A stretch of DNA of 64,000 bases. It comes from Ectobius pallidus. Lineage: Eukaryota > Arthropoda > Insecta > Blattodea > Ectobiidae. How positions within the stretch are numbered: position 1 is the stretch's first letter; each line of letters opens with the position of its first letter. The translations under genes were made by a program, and so were the position numbers. The stretch covers positions 42,895,502 to 42,959,501 of the forward strand of contig CAXKWD010000008.1 of NCBI GenBank assembly GCA_964059195.1, in the 5' to 3' direction. This document shows, one piece after another, positions 10,738-20,951 of this stretch. The notes below the pieces were generated by a model, which was given only the letters and a program-made list of their open reading frames with translations, ran no database searches and was not told where the DNA came from.

Positions 10738-11958
10738 TACTGGATGGTATGCATGGCCTGAGGTCTGTATTACACAATAAGAACAAAAATAGGTTTGGTT
10801 TTTCCCTTATATTTTCCTATCTATATACATATAATACATTTGGTTAGTGTGATTTGTAGTTATAACATATTGCTTATATGAAATTTCTATTGTGGAATTG
10901 ATCTTTATGTATCACAAACTTACATTTATACAGTATTGAAGTATGGCATGCCTATGTTAAAACTATATATATATATATATGTATAAAATACAGAATCAAT
11001 TTAGTAATTCATGAAAACACGATAAATAGTAAATTCTAGCCTTTATCAATTATGCTTTACATCTCAGCAGTTTATAAATAATTTGGTTTATTACAAAGGC
11101 TTGGCCGCATGATGTAAAGGAATAGTTAGCCTTCGAATTATAAAACACGCAATATTTACATTTTGGCATTCATAGGCCCGGGATTGTTACACAAAATTAC
11201 TCGCGACGTTAAGGTAGATTGAGCTGTGACAAACTACTCGCGACATGAACTATTGATACTAACAACCTGAATACTGTAACTAGAGAGTATGAAACCAGCA
11301 CTACGGCATTTTACATAAGAAGATAGCGGGATTGAAAATTGAACCGAGACACGTAAATATAACATCGTCTGAGTACAGCTTCAAGGCAAATATCAAACAA
11401 ATAACATGACTGCATTCACCCGTCACTAATACCCAGGCATAGTAATGCTCTTTAAGCCTTAAATGAAACTGTCGAATAGAATTACGAGTTGTACGGAATT
11501 ATCCTAGTTTGCCTTCATCTTCGAATAATCAAGACCAATGTCAAACATGCGGGCTGTGCACGCGCCAAGAACATCTTGAGAGTTCTAATATATACGTCAA
11601 TATAAGTTAGAATTACGTATTACCACCGATATGTCTAACCATTATTCTGGACCATTCTAATTAACTGAATAAACCATGATGTCACCACTGTAGCCAAACC
11701 CTGTTCATGAAAATACTATTCTTATTAAGTAAGTGGCACTGAAACTTTACAAGTAGCGACCGCATGTACACTATTATTTTTATAATCGCTACAGTAATAC
11801 TGTAAAATTTAAATAACATTGTAGAAGAGAACATAATTGTTAAATTATTAATCTGTAGTTAATGTTTGTATTTTGAAAATAGGAAAATAAAATTAACAAA
11901 ATTAAATGATAACAGAATGCTTCCTGGTTAAGCAACCTAGACGAGTAGTAATAACAAA
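10738..11958. other. No gene seen
   Basis: AT-rich sequence with a short (AT)n tract near 10,962-10,980. Nothing coding was recognised. The outer limit of the inverted repeat that follows may reach back to about 11,890, where CTTCCTGG and A-rich text resemble the right flank. Confidence 0.45.
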
Positions 11959-12785
11959 GATATAGTCCGCCGACGCCTAGCGTCGCGACGCCCCAACTCT
12001 ATTTTAAACTAATTGCAGTTAGGCCATCCTGACACTCTTGGCTATCATATGAAACCACCCCATCCCTCTATCATCCCCAAATCAAAGTTATGCCCAAAAT
12101 AAGATTTGGTAGGTAATGCAGAGACCTGCAATACCAACCTTAAAACAAATCTTCTAAAACCAATAAAAATATTAACAGAAAAATAAGGAAATGTGATACA
12201 AAGAGTTAGCCCCCTTATGAAATATTTTTCAACCTTACTAGAGGGGTAGTTTTTAAGAAGGAAAAATTAAGATAATTTTTAAAATCTAGTATTATAAAGG
12301 ATAGGTGACAGGAATAAAGACATTATGAATAACCGTAACAAGAGGGTGAATTTCACGTACCCCTAGCCACCCCTAAGGCAAAAATAAGTGTTAGATTAGC
12401 AAAATAAGAGATTTACATGACCAAATAACCAGAATAATGTTAACAAAATATAAGGAAATGCTATACAAAGGAGTTAACCCCTTATGAATTAATTTTCAAC
12501 CCCCTATAGGGGTAGTTTTAAAAAATAAAAATAAAGATAATTTTTGAAATCTAGTATTATAATTCATAGGTGACCTTATGACCATCCATGACGAAAGGGT
12601 GGTTCTCACGCCCACTTCTAATCTAACCCATTTAAAATTGTTTTTTCGACATATTTACATCCAACTGAGTGATATCAACTATCTGACATGATTTACACCC
12701 CCACATGAATTATTTTTACACAGGGGTGGTTTTTTAAGGTCACCAGGTTTTGAAAATATGGACAACTTCAGCCACTGTAAATCGT
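11959..12785 (+). repeat. Outer terminal inverted repeat, left copy
   Basis: Starts AGATATAGTCCGCCGACG. A CpG-rich hairpin lies at 11,971-11,990 (CGACGC-CTA-GCGTCG overlapping the palindrome CGTCGCGACG). Two diverged blocks of about 200 bp follow (12,180-12,400 and 12,440-12,610), each with GGAAATG...ACAAAG and AGGGGTAGTTTT. The reverse complement at 34,190-35,001 is clearly homologous but diverged (roughly one base in eight by eye). Confidence 0.8.
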
Positions 12786-13390
12786 CTAGAGGCTATTTTT
12801 CTCCCCCACATGCAATCTAAGCAATTAAAAAATTATTTTTCGACATATTAACATCTTACATAATAATACTAACTATCTTAATTGATTTACACCCTCAAAT
12901 GATGTAATTTTACATAGGGGTGGTTTTCAAGGTCACCCAGGTTTTTACAGATATGGACAACTTGAGCCACTGTAAATCGTCTAGAGGGTAGTTTTCACCC
13001 CCATTTGCAATCTAAGCCATTATAAAAATTATTTTTCGACATATAAATATTCTACAGTGTAATATTAACTATCTGACATGATTTACACACCCAAAAATTT
13101 AATTTTATGTAGGGGTGGTTTTCAAGGTCAATCAAGTTTTTGCAGATATGGACAACTTGAGCCACTATAAATAGTCTTGAGGGTGTTTTCCACCCCCTCA
13201 ACCAACCTAACCCGTTAAAAACTTAGTTTTAGACAGTAAAATAATCCTATTGAGTGATAGCAACTATCAAACATGACATACACCTTAAAAGGGGTTAATT
13301 TTATGAAGGGGTAATTTTTCAAGGTTCAAGAAAAAGACAGATTAAACCATTATAAATTGTCTGGATGATGTTTTCAACCCCTAGTATCAT
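12610..13390 (+). repeat. Four tandem units of about 195 bp
   Basis: Units begin near 12,617, 12,805, 13,001 and 13,204 with AATCTAA(G/C)CC, then ATTTTTCGACATAT, CTATCTGACATGATTTACAC, GGGGTGGTTTTCAAGGTCA and GATATGGACAACTTGAGCC. They are diverged from each other, so the array is old. The right arm keeps only the first and fourth unit types, split by the 13-kb insertion. Confidence 0.8.
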
Positions 13391-13954
13391 TTCTTAACCA
13401 ACGGATTCCCTACAACTAAGCTGTTTGAACAAACCCAACAGTCGACTCTAAAACTGGTTTTAACCAGATCGATAAAGTAGTGACTTCCGCATTAAAAGTA
13501 TATTTTCAAGATTAAAAAATCATAGTGTATTATATCAATTTTCAAGCTATTATAAAGGGTTTTCACCCTTAAAAAACTAAAAATTATATTTGTATGTTAC
13601 ACCAAATGTAGGACATGTAGCCCACCATAACCGGATGAAGGCTCAGCAACTCCTAATTTATGACAATTCAGGATGAGAGGAGAGGAATTCAAGGTTAAAC
13701 GTAAAAGGAAAGACATACCGAATGGTACACCGTTCCTTTTTAAAATAAAGACAAAGAAGAATGTTAGTAAAGATTGTTTATTTCAAGGTCATCCTTCACC
13801 AATTAACAGATTATCAAGTTGTACATTTTTGCTAGGGTAAAACATTATCATTTTTTTTTATTTCATCCACAGATGAAATAACTATTACAAAGAATCATAC
13901 AAACATAGTTTTTTTGGACACATCTATAGGATAGCTTGGAGCTCAGAACAACGA
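13391..13954 (-). repeat. Inner inverted arm: MMP 3' flank, left copy
   Basis: Matches the reverse complement of 19,115-19,699 and 20,629-20,760. On the minus strand this is the 3' untranslated side of the left MMP copy; the mirrored strand at 19,258-19,268 shows GAAATAAAAAAAA, a possible poly(A) signal shared by both. Confidence 0.75.
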
Positions 13955-14898
13955 TTAAAGTTTAGATACAAGTGATTTATTTTCATTAATCAAGCCCTTT
14001 TTAGGTGTGCAATCTATTCCAAACAGTTCAAGACTATTCTTAAAGGTATTAACAACGGTGTTGTTAAATTCACTGTATTGTATTATTTTGTTATCCAGGA
14101 AGAAGTATAACAACCCATCTGTATACCTAAACACGTTATCTATTTTTTTGGGAATCCCGTGGAAAACATTAATAACGTAATGATAGTTAGCTGGTTTTAT
14201 AGCACAATCGTCAATCTCTAAAGCTAAACCGTCATTATAAAACAGATATGTTATTCCTCTATACGTGTTTACACCAGCTGCAAAGAGTTGTTTCTAATAT
14301 CAAAAGTAGGTACAGGTTTAGGATAGCCGGGCAAAAGCCTAAATGTTTTATGTTCAGCGAGATACTGTTTAGTACCGACTATCATAACGATGTAGGAATT
14401 TGGTTTTTGATAAACAGCTGTCACATTAAACTCTTTAGGTAAGTGCTCTACCCAAGTGGGTATGAAAAAGGGAGAGTGTATTTCCATATCTACTAAATCT
14501 ATAATCCATACCCATTCTCTATAAAACACATATAATGCATTATTAACTAATATAAATGTGTTAACGTTTTTCAGTTTACACAGGTCGGGAACAACACTCG
14601 GCACAGGTCTACCAGAATCATACTGAGGAGTTGATGATGACGTAGGTTGATTTGATGATGTCGTAGGTCGAGTCGATGATGGCGTAGGTCGAGGTGATGA
14701 AGGCCTAGGCCGAGGTGTTGAAGACGGAAGGAGCGGTGGTGATGGCTGAGGCCAAGGTCGTGATGACGGATTACCATATCGTTTTCTAGCTTCAGCAATA
14801 TCATTAACGTTCAATTGGAGTTGTGGATGATAGGGATTGTAAAATGCATAATTTTGATAACAAAGAGCTCTGCAATAATTATCATCCTCATTTTCCAT
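13955..14898 (-). pseudogene. Matrix metalloproteinase, C-terminal half (linker and hemopexin)
   Basis: On the minus strand from 14,898 the frame holds the end of an MMP catalytic domain (AFYNPYHPQLQLNVNDIAEA followed by RKRYG). A Pro/Ser/Thr hinge of about 50 residues comes next, then a hemopexin-like domain opening at a Cys (PDLCKLKNVNTFILVNNALY). A frameshift near 14,270 moves the remaining blades into the next frame (FRYTDGLLYFFLDNK, 14,130-14,080), ending FGIDC plus a short tail at TAA 13,955. Cys at both ends of the domain fits the disulfide that closes the four-bladed propeller. The signal peptide, propeptide and zinc site are missing: just upstream the DNA turns into a short palindrome (14,900-15,040). 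MMPs are secreted zinc endopeptidases that cut matrix proteins. Family call strong; this copy is dead. Confidence 0.75.
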
Positions 14899-15040
14899 AT
14901 TTCATTACTAGTTTGTCGCGCTAATAATATTGCCACCGTCTCTCCTAAAACATAGCGCAGCACCCTTAAACTAGCAATGAACTATGGAAAACCTTTTGAG
15001 GATGAGGATTATTGAAGAGCTCTTTTTTTTTATCAATATT
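14880..15040. repeat. Short palindrome at the break of the left MMP
   Basis: CCATATTTCATTACTAG (from 14,894) faces CTAGCAATGAACTATGG (from 14,970). The MMP text around GAGGATGATAATTATTGCAG on the minus strand reappears on the plus strand as GAGGATGAGGATTATTGAAG (15,000). A small inverted duplication thus marks where the left MMP lost its 5' part. Confidence 0.65.
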
Positions 15041-15099
15041 CGGTTTCTTTGTTTCAATACAGGTTAATTCAGGTCTCTGTTTTACCTATCTAAATCTTC

Positions 15100-17200
15100 T
15101 TTTGATAGTTGATAAGAAGATTGTTTGAACTGATAAGTCTTTTGGAATAGGCTATGTAATTTTGTTTAGTGAGAGTTGTACTTTCGTAATTTTAAATAAA
15201 GAAATGACTTCATATCCTGTGTCGATGGACAAGTTAAAGGATACTTTGTGGATTAAGTTAGTAATTTTTTCATTATTTTTAGCACAATTGATAATATTTT
15301 CATCTCCTGCTAGACATGATCTATATAATCCATTTGTTCTCCTATTTCTTTGTTTGTTCACAGCCACATTGTATAAATTTTTAAGGCTCTTAGAGTTGTG
15401 TTTGTCTTACTGTTTAGTAATACACAAACATTTCACCTTTTAAATGTATAATTGACTTCATTTTCTCTGTCAATTCGACATGTTCAATCACGATTTGTGG
15501 ATTTTTTTTAGGAAATTTTCATTTTTATGCACGATTGGCATTATTTTCCTCTCTAACTAAACATATTCTATACATTCCTTTTGATACAGATCATTTTATT
15601 TATTTCTTTGTTAATTTACATCCACATTGTTTGAATTGTTAAGACTATTAGAGTTGTCTCTATTGTATTGTTTAGTAATAGGTAAAATTTCCACAAATTA
15701 AGTGTATCAATTACTTTATAACCTGTCATGCGTTCAAGTTCGATCATAAGTTGTGGATTTATTTCGTAATTTTCAATTTTTATGAACAATTGACATTATT
15801 ATTCTCTCTAGGTAGACATGTTCTAAATGTTCTCTTTTGTTTAATATGTTTTCCCCCTATTTCTTTAATAGTTGGCAACAAGATTGTTTGAATTGATAAG
15901 TCTTTTGGAATAGCCTATGTCATTTGGTGTAGTGAGAGTTGTAGTTTCGTAATTTTAAATATAGAAATGACTTAATTTCCTGTGTCGATGGACATGTTCA
16001 AGCATGATTTGTGGAATAATTTAGTAGTTTTTCATTATTTTAGCACAGTTGATAATATTTTCAGCTCCTGCTAGACATGTTCTATATAATCCCTTTGTTT
16101 ACAGTTGTGTTTTCCTATTTCTTTGTTAGTTTACAGCCATATTGTTCAAATTGTTAAGGTTCTTAGAGTTATATTTGTCCTATTGTTTAGTAATACGTAA
16201 ACATTTCACATTTTAAATGTATAAATGACTTCATTTTCTCTGTCAATTGGACATGTTCAATGATGATTTATGTATTTTTTACGTAATTTTCATTTTTAAA
16301 CGCACAACTGACATTATTTTCCTCTCTAACTAAAGATGTTCCATATATTTCTTTTGTTTACAGATAATTTTCTTTATTTCTTTGTTAATTTACATCCACA
16401 TTGTTCGAATTGTTAAGACTATTAGAATTGCCTCTGTTGTATTGTTTAGTACTATGTAAAAATTTCACAATTTAATTGTATCCGTTTACGTTTACGTTCA
16501 CGTTTGCATTTACGTTCGCATTCACGTTTACGTTTACAGTTACATTGACGTTTGCATTTACGTTTACGATCACGTTTACGATTTCTTTTATGGTCACATT
16601 CACGTTTACGTTCATATTCATGTTTACGTTTATATTCTTGTAACATTACACCATCTTTAACAATCAACTAATCATGTTCCAGTTTATATTAAAAGCCCAA
16701 TATAGTAAATGATGCATGTGCCACATAAAGCATTAATATATATTACCATTTTTTATGTCTGTTTGATTTTTAGAATCAACTTGTATGTATTTTTTGAGGT
16801 GGGCATTATCATATTGTTTTATTGACGTTACCTATTCTGAAGTTCTCAAGTTCCAGCGTGTGTGTGTAATATATTTTTTTGCCCATTTTTAATAGTTTAC
16901 ATCCATTTTGTATGTACTGTTAAGAATGTCATTATCGTATAGTTGTACATTTTAAATGCATAAATGATTTAGATTCCTCTGTCTACTTTTCACGATGAAT
17001 CATGTTTTGCTGGTGATACCTACCCTGTGCCTCTCTACTCAGTATGGAAGAGACACCTTTGTCATATTGATATGTAATTTTTGTGCACAAATGACTATTT
17101 TCATAATTTCTTTGCTAGTTTAAAGTCATTTTGTTTTGATTCTCAAACATTTAGAGCTGTCTTTGTCATATTGTTTAAATTAGTTGAACCTGAGGGATAT
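15100..17200 (+). repeat. Tandem array of about 256-bp units with 768-bp higher order
   Basis: Landmarks recur about every 256 bp: TTGAATTGTTAAG, TTGTTTAGTAATA, GACATGTTCAA, TTTCCTCTCTAACTA and TTTCTTTGTTAGTTTACA. The segment starting GATTGTTTGAACTGATAAG at 15,119 returns almost unchanged at 15,888 (768-769 bp later), so three monomers form a higher-order unit. Units decay towards 17,200. Frames inside (for example 15,162-15,443) are not conserved from unit to unit, so I do not call genes here. Confidence 0.75.
16482..16636 (+). repeat. Imperfect CGTTTA/CGTTCA hexamer array
   Basis: About 25 hexamers of the type CGTTTA, CGTTCA, CATTTA and CGATCA lie inside the 256-bp array. On the minus strand it spells an Arg/Lys/Glu/Cys-rich repeat (KRECERKCKRERKRKR), which is a by-product of the hexamer. 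It is not TTAGG, the usual insect telomere repeat. Confidence 0.85.
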
Positions 17201-17308
17201 AGTGTTAGGTTGGGCAAGACAGAATATACCGTTTACTTTATTGAAATGGTATGTTAAATTGAATTTATCTTTGTTTGTATTGAGCATATAAGACTCTATA
17301 TTATTCGT

Positions 17309-17392
17309 GTCAGGTTGGCCGAGTGGTCTATGGCGCCAGATTTAAGATCTGATACCCAATGGGGAAAGTGGGTTCGAATCTCACACCTGGCA
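17309..17392 (+). tRNA. tRNA-Leu (anticodon TAA)
   Basis: An 84-nt type II tRNA reads GTCAGGTTGGCCGAGTGGTC onward. The acceptor stem GTCAGGT pairs with ACCTGGC (one T-G), with discriminator A. The D stem is GCC/GGC. The anticodon stem CCAGA/TCTGA has one C-A mismatch at the base and the loop is TTTAAGA. There is a long variable arm, and the T arm is GTGGG-TTCGAAT-CTCAC. Both pol III boxes are intact and TTTT at 17,397 can terminate. No CCA is encoded, as expected for a eukaryotic nuclear gene. It lies in the unique spacer between the array and the right MMP. It is probably functional; the single stem mismatch leaves some doubt. Confidence 0.9.
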
Positions 17393-17396
17393 GAAA

Positions 17397-17400
17397 TTTT
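17397..17400 (+). terminator. Pol III terminator of tRNA-Leu
   Basis: A TTTT run four bases after the tRNA 3' end, the normal RNA polymerase III stop signal. Confidence 0.7.
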
Positions 17401-17622
17401 ATTCGGATTAGAGCCAATGAATTTAAGGCTTTAATGCACTAAAGTATAACTAACCTTGAACAAGTATGATAATGATCATGCGTCGTGAGGAAGATTACAC
17501 GTGGCAATGACTGTGCATAAAGGTTTTGTGGCGTAGTTTTATTCTTGTAACAAGGTCGTGAAGGTTTTTCCCCCAGGATATACATAATAAGGCTATTTGC
17601 GTTTGGAAAACGATCAGTTACA

Positions 17623-17772
17623 ATGGAACGTTGGAATATGTTGGAGAGCGAGGAGCGACCTATCACCTATCATATATTTGACAACAGAGGTGTTGTTGTC
17701 AAAGAGGTGATTCATCCCTTTACATTTACCAGAATCAAAAAGTATTACAAAATTCACGAGGAATTAGTATAG
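17623..17772 (+). CDS. Small 49-residue unknown protein
   Basis: Starts MERWNMLESEERPITYHIFD and ends KYYKIHEELV at TAG. The composition is balanced and protein-like, unlike the surrounding AT-rich frames, and the start has A at -3. No family is recognised. It lies 0.4 kb upstream of the right MMP and could be a remnant or exon of another cargo gene. Another short balanced frame (MVAGQQRKFDHDF, from about 17,801) follows. Confidence 0.3.
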   Translation: MERWNMLESEERPITYHIFDNRGVVVKEVIHPFTFTRIKKYYKIHEELV

Positions 17773-18014
17773 GTGTTTCCATGCGGGCGATCAAACAAAA
17801 TGGTTGCTGGTCAGCAACGGAAGTTTGATCACGACTTCAATCACCACGAGGAAGTGTGCACGGGAGAGGAACGTTACAGAACTTGTTTAATCCTGCCAAT
17901 CCTCTGATGGGAATATGAAGCAGAAAATGAGACACAAAGTGTGAAACATTTATGAGGACATCACAAAAGGTATAACATATTTAAGTTTTCGTATGGTAAC
18001 CAAATAGGAATTCT

Positions 18015-18046
18015 TTTTTTCTTTCTGACCACTTCTTTGGTTTCAG
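18015..18046 (+). promoter_or_regulatory. Splice-acceptor-like tract upstream of the MMP
   Basis: TTTTTTTCTTTCTGACCACT followed by TCTTTGGTTTCAG is a strong polypyrimidine tract ending in CAG at 18,046. It could be the end of a short intron in an MMP 5' leader. A possible donor is GGTATAA near 17,968. Confidence 0.35.
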
Positions 18047-18123
18047 GCTGTAGATATGTTAATTGCTACGCATCAGAGAAAAATGGAGGAGAGGGGAGGT
18101 GGCGATTGCAACAGCTTACGTCA

Positions 18124-18162
18124 TCGATAGGATATATAAGCGGCTGCATCACTGCCGAGACC
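18124..18162 (+). promoter_or_regulatory. TATA box ahead of the right MMP
   Basis: TATATAAG at 18,133-18,140 lies about 30 bp before the first MMP-frame ATG region, with ACGTCATCG (CRE-like) just upstream. Spacing to an initiator-like TCACTG (about 18,149) is short for a standard promoter, so this is tentative. Confidence 0.4.
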
Positions 18163-19101
18163 ATGTTGGTGGAACAAGATCGTCTCTTCAACATGTTACG
18201 GCTTGCAATTATTTTAACAATTGCCCTCTGTGACTGGGCGGAGGTTATGATGGTTGACGACGATCAAGAAATGGCAGTTAATTATCTCGAGAAGTATGGA
18301 TATCTGTCGTGTAATAGCAACACACTACGAGTCAAACGAACTTTCGAAGAAGCTCTTGCCATGTTTCAAGCTAATTATGGACAATGTATTTTCAAAGTTA
18401 GATAATGACACTTTGATTTTAACGAGGACAGCGCGATGCGGAGTTGCAGATATAACGTACTCTGAAGAGTTGAACAAGTGGAGCAAAACACATTTAAAAT
18501 GGAATTATATCACCATGGACCAAAAGGCTATAGACATTGCATATATGGCTTTTGAAAAATGGCATCTATATCTGGTGTCACTTTCTCAAGAGACTTAATA
18601 CAACCAGATATCTTTATAACTAATCAGAGAGGATACCATAAACTTCAACTTCACAATGTTAATTGTTCTGACATTTTCGTGAAATCAGACCGTGTTTTAG
18701 CACATGCCATCCATCCTGCTGATAGTCTTCGTCTTGAAATTAACATTAACGACAACTTACAGTAGTCTACAAAAACGACTTTCTCTGGTGATCAAACGGT
18801 CAGCAGTCTGTATTACGTACTCCTTCATGAAATTGGACTCACGCTGGGAATATCACACTTAAACGATAAGGACGCTGTAACGTATGCATTTTACAATCCC
18901 TATCATCCACAACTCCAATTGAACGTTAATAATATTGCTGAAGCTAACTATCATTACGTTATTAATGTTTTCCCCGGGATTCCCAAAAAAATAGATAACG
19001 TGTTTAGGTATACAGATGGGTTGTTATATTTCTTCCTGGATAATAAAGTAATACAATACAGTGAATTTAACTACACCGTTGTTAATGCCTTTAAGAACTG
19101 A
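18163..19101 (+). pseudogene. Matrix metalloproteinase with prodomain and dead zinc site
   Basis: From 18,163 (or the better signal start at 18,193, MLRLAIILTIALC) the protein has a signal peptide and a propeptide (YLEKYGYLSC; FEEALAMFQANYG). A frameshift near 18,380 follows, then the cysteine switch TARCGVADI (about 18,430-18,455; usual form PRCGVPD). After a second shift near 18,555 comes the catalytic domain (FITNQRG; AHAIHPADSLRLEI), a nonsense codon at 18,763, and the zinc motif HEIGLTLGISH (18,824-18,856). Family proteins have HExGHxxGxxH: the second His is Leu (CTC for CAC) and the Met-turn Met is Thr. After NVNNIAEA it jumps straight to the last hemopexin blades, so the hinge and first blades are deleted. 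The copy cannot be active. Its 3' part mirrors 13,955-14,230. Confidence 0.8.
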
Positions 19102-19699
19102 ACTTTGGAATAGATTGCACACCTAAAAAGGGCTTGATTAATGAAAATAAATCACTTGTACCTAAACTTTAATCGTTGTTCTGAGCTCCAAGCTATCCTA
19201 CAGATGTGTCCAAAAAAACTATGTTTGTATGATTCTTTGTAATAGTTATTTCATCTGTGGATGAAATAAAAAAAATTATAATGATTTACCCTAGCAAAAA
19301 TGTACAACTTGACAATCTGTTAATTGGTGAAGGATGATCTTCATATAAACAATCATTACTAACATTCTTCTTTGTCTTTATTTTAAAATTGAACGGTGTA
19401 CCATTCGGTATGTCTTTCCTTTTACGTTTAACCTTGAATTCCTCTCCTTTCATCCTGAATTGTCATAAATTAGGAGTTGCTGAGCCTTCATCCGGTTATG
19501 ATGGGTATGACATTTTACTATTTTGAGGGTTTAGCTTTAGTTGGAATGGGGTTTACCTTTGCCCTGGTTTAACATTGGCTACATGTCCTACATTTGGTGT
19601 AACATTCAAATATAATTTTGAGTTTTTTAAGGATGTAAACCCTTTATAATTGCTTGAAAGTTGATATAACGCACTATGATTTTTTAATCTTGAAAATAT
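19102..19699 (+). repeat. Inner inverted arm: MMP 3' flank, right copy
   Basis: Reverse-complement homologue of about 13,510-13,954, carrying AATAAA-type text at 19,260. It is broken at 19,699 by the solo LTR and resumes at 20,633 with TGCGGAAGTCACTACTTTAT. Confidence 0.75.
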
Positions 19700-20628
19700 T
19701 GCCACAAAGCCAGATTCGCCCAGAAATCGCCAGAATGACAGACATATAGAAAGATCGCGTTCCCCTATTGGACGGGCGGGAGGCGACAGCTGGTGGGCGT
19801 GACGCGGAACAATAATTGGACTGTGCGCACTCGTGGGAGAGGCCAGTAGAGGGGCCACGAACCGCGCAGGCATTCTAAACCATGCGCGGGCAGAGTCTTC
19901 TAGATATCGGATTCAGGATATTCGACAAGACCATATAAGGGCACGAGCAAGCCGACGCGGACAGAGTAACAGCGACAGTCAGGCAAGGAGAGACAGTCCG
20001 TGAGTCAGTCAGTTAGTGGGAGTCAGTCCGCGAGGAGTGATGAACCAGTCAATGTAGACAGTATCAGCAACATATTCAGTGAGTTAGTAGCAGAGAGTCA
20101 GTCAGTGGGAGTCAGTCCGCGAGGAGTGACGAGCCAGCCAATGTAGACAGAGATTCAGTCAATGAGAAAACAGTCAGTCAGTAACAGTCAGTAACAGCGA
20201 AAGAGAGTCAGCGTCAGAGTGTGAACTGGACCTAGAGGACTGATCAGCGCGACCTCAAGTAAGTGTGTCTTGAGGAGCTGAGGACCTGGACGGAGTGAAC
20301 CGATCAGCGCGGCCTCAAGTAACTGTGACTGGAAAGCTGAGGATCCAGTGACCGGAGGGACTAGTCAACGGAGGGACCAGCGAACGGAAGACCTAGTCAA
20401 CGGGGAACTAATGACCGGAGGGACTGGTGAACGGAAAGACTAGTGAACGGAAGAGCTGGTGAGCTGATGTGGACTGGACTGGGACACTGCTGTAACGTGG
20501 AAGTGAACTGGAGAACATTCAGGAGTTTTCTGGCTGTATTCACAACTATTATAGGAAATAAAGGAACCTCCATCCTTCAATTAGAAACTTGGTGTTCTGA
20601 TTTTGAACCCCGACGAGCCCTTGTTACA
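19700..20628 (+). mobile_element. Solo LTR (929 bp), probably Ty3/gypsy
   Basis: Starts TGCCACAAAGCC, ends CTTGTTACA, and is flanked by ATAT on both sides (19,696-19,699 and 20,629-20,632). The homologous left arm has one uninterrupted GAAAATATACTTTTAATGCG, giving the empty site. Inside are a TATA box (CATATAAGGGCACGAG, about 19,930), GTCAGTCAGT-rich text downstream and an AATAAA at about 20,558. No second LTR or interior remains, so two LTRs have recombined to one. A frame at 20,443-20,745 crosses the border and is not a gene. Confidence 0.85.
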
Positions 20629-20632
20629 ATAT

Positions 20633-20951
20633 ACTATAAATGCGGAAGTCACTACTTTATCGATTTCGTTAAATCCAGTTTTAGAGTCGAGTGTTGGTTT
20701 TGTTCTAACAGCTTAGTTGTAGGGAATCCGTTGGTTAAGAAATGATACTAGGGGTTGAAAACATCATCCAGACAAATTATAATGGTTTAATCTGTCTTTA
20801 TCTTGAACCTTGAAAAGTTTCCCCGTCATAAAATTAACCCCTTTGAAGGTGTATGTCATGTTTGATAGTTGCTATCACTCAATAGGATTATTTTATTGTC
20901 AAAAACTAAATTTTTAACGGGTTAGATTGGTTGTGGCGGTGAAACACACCC
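20633..20951 (+). repeat. Right arm B', continuation
   Basis: Reverse complement of about 13,190-13,490, including the fourth 195-bp unit (ATGTCATGTTTGATAGTTGC at about 20,855). Homology stops at CACACCCTT (20,952), where the D repeat starts. Confidence 0.8.

Noticed and set aside
16482..16636. Interstitial telomere repeat
   Set aside because: Insect telomeres are TTAGG (or related); the CGTTTA hexamer array does not match.
16452..16667. Arg/Lys-rich 71-residue protein on the minus strand
   Set aside because: It is the translation of a hexamer microsatellite; no other coding sign.
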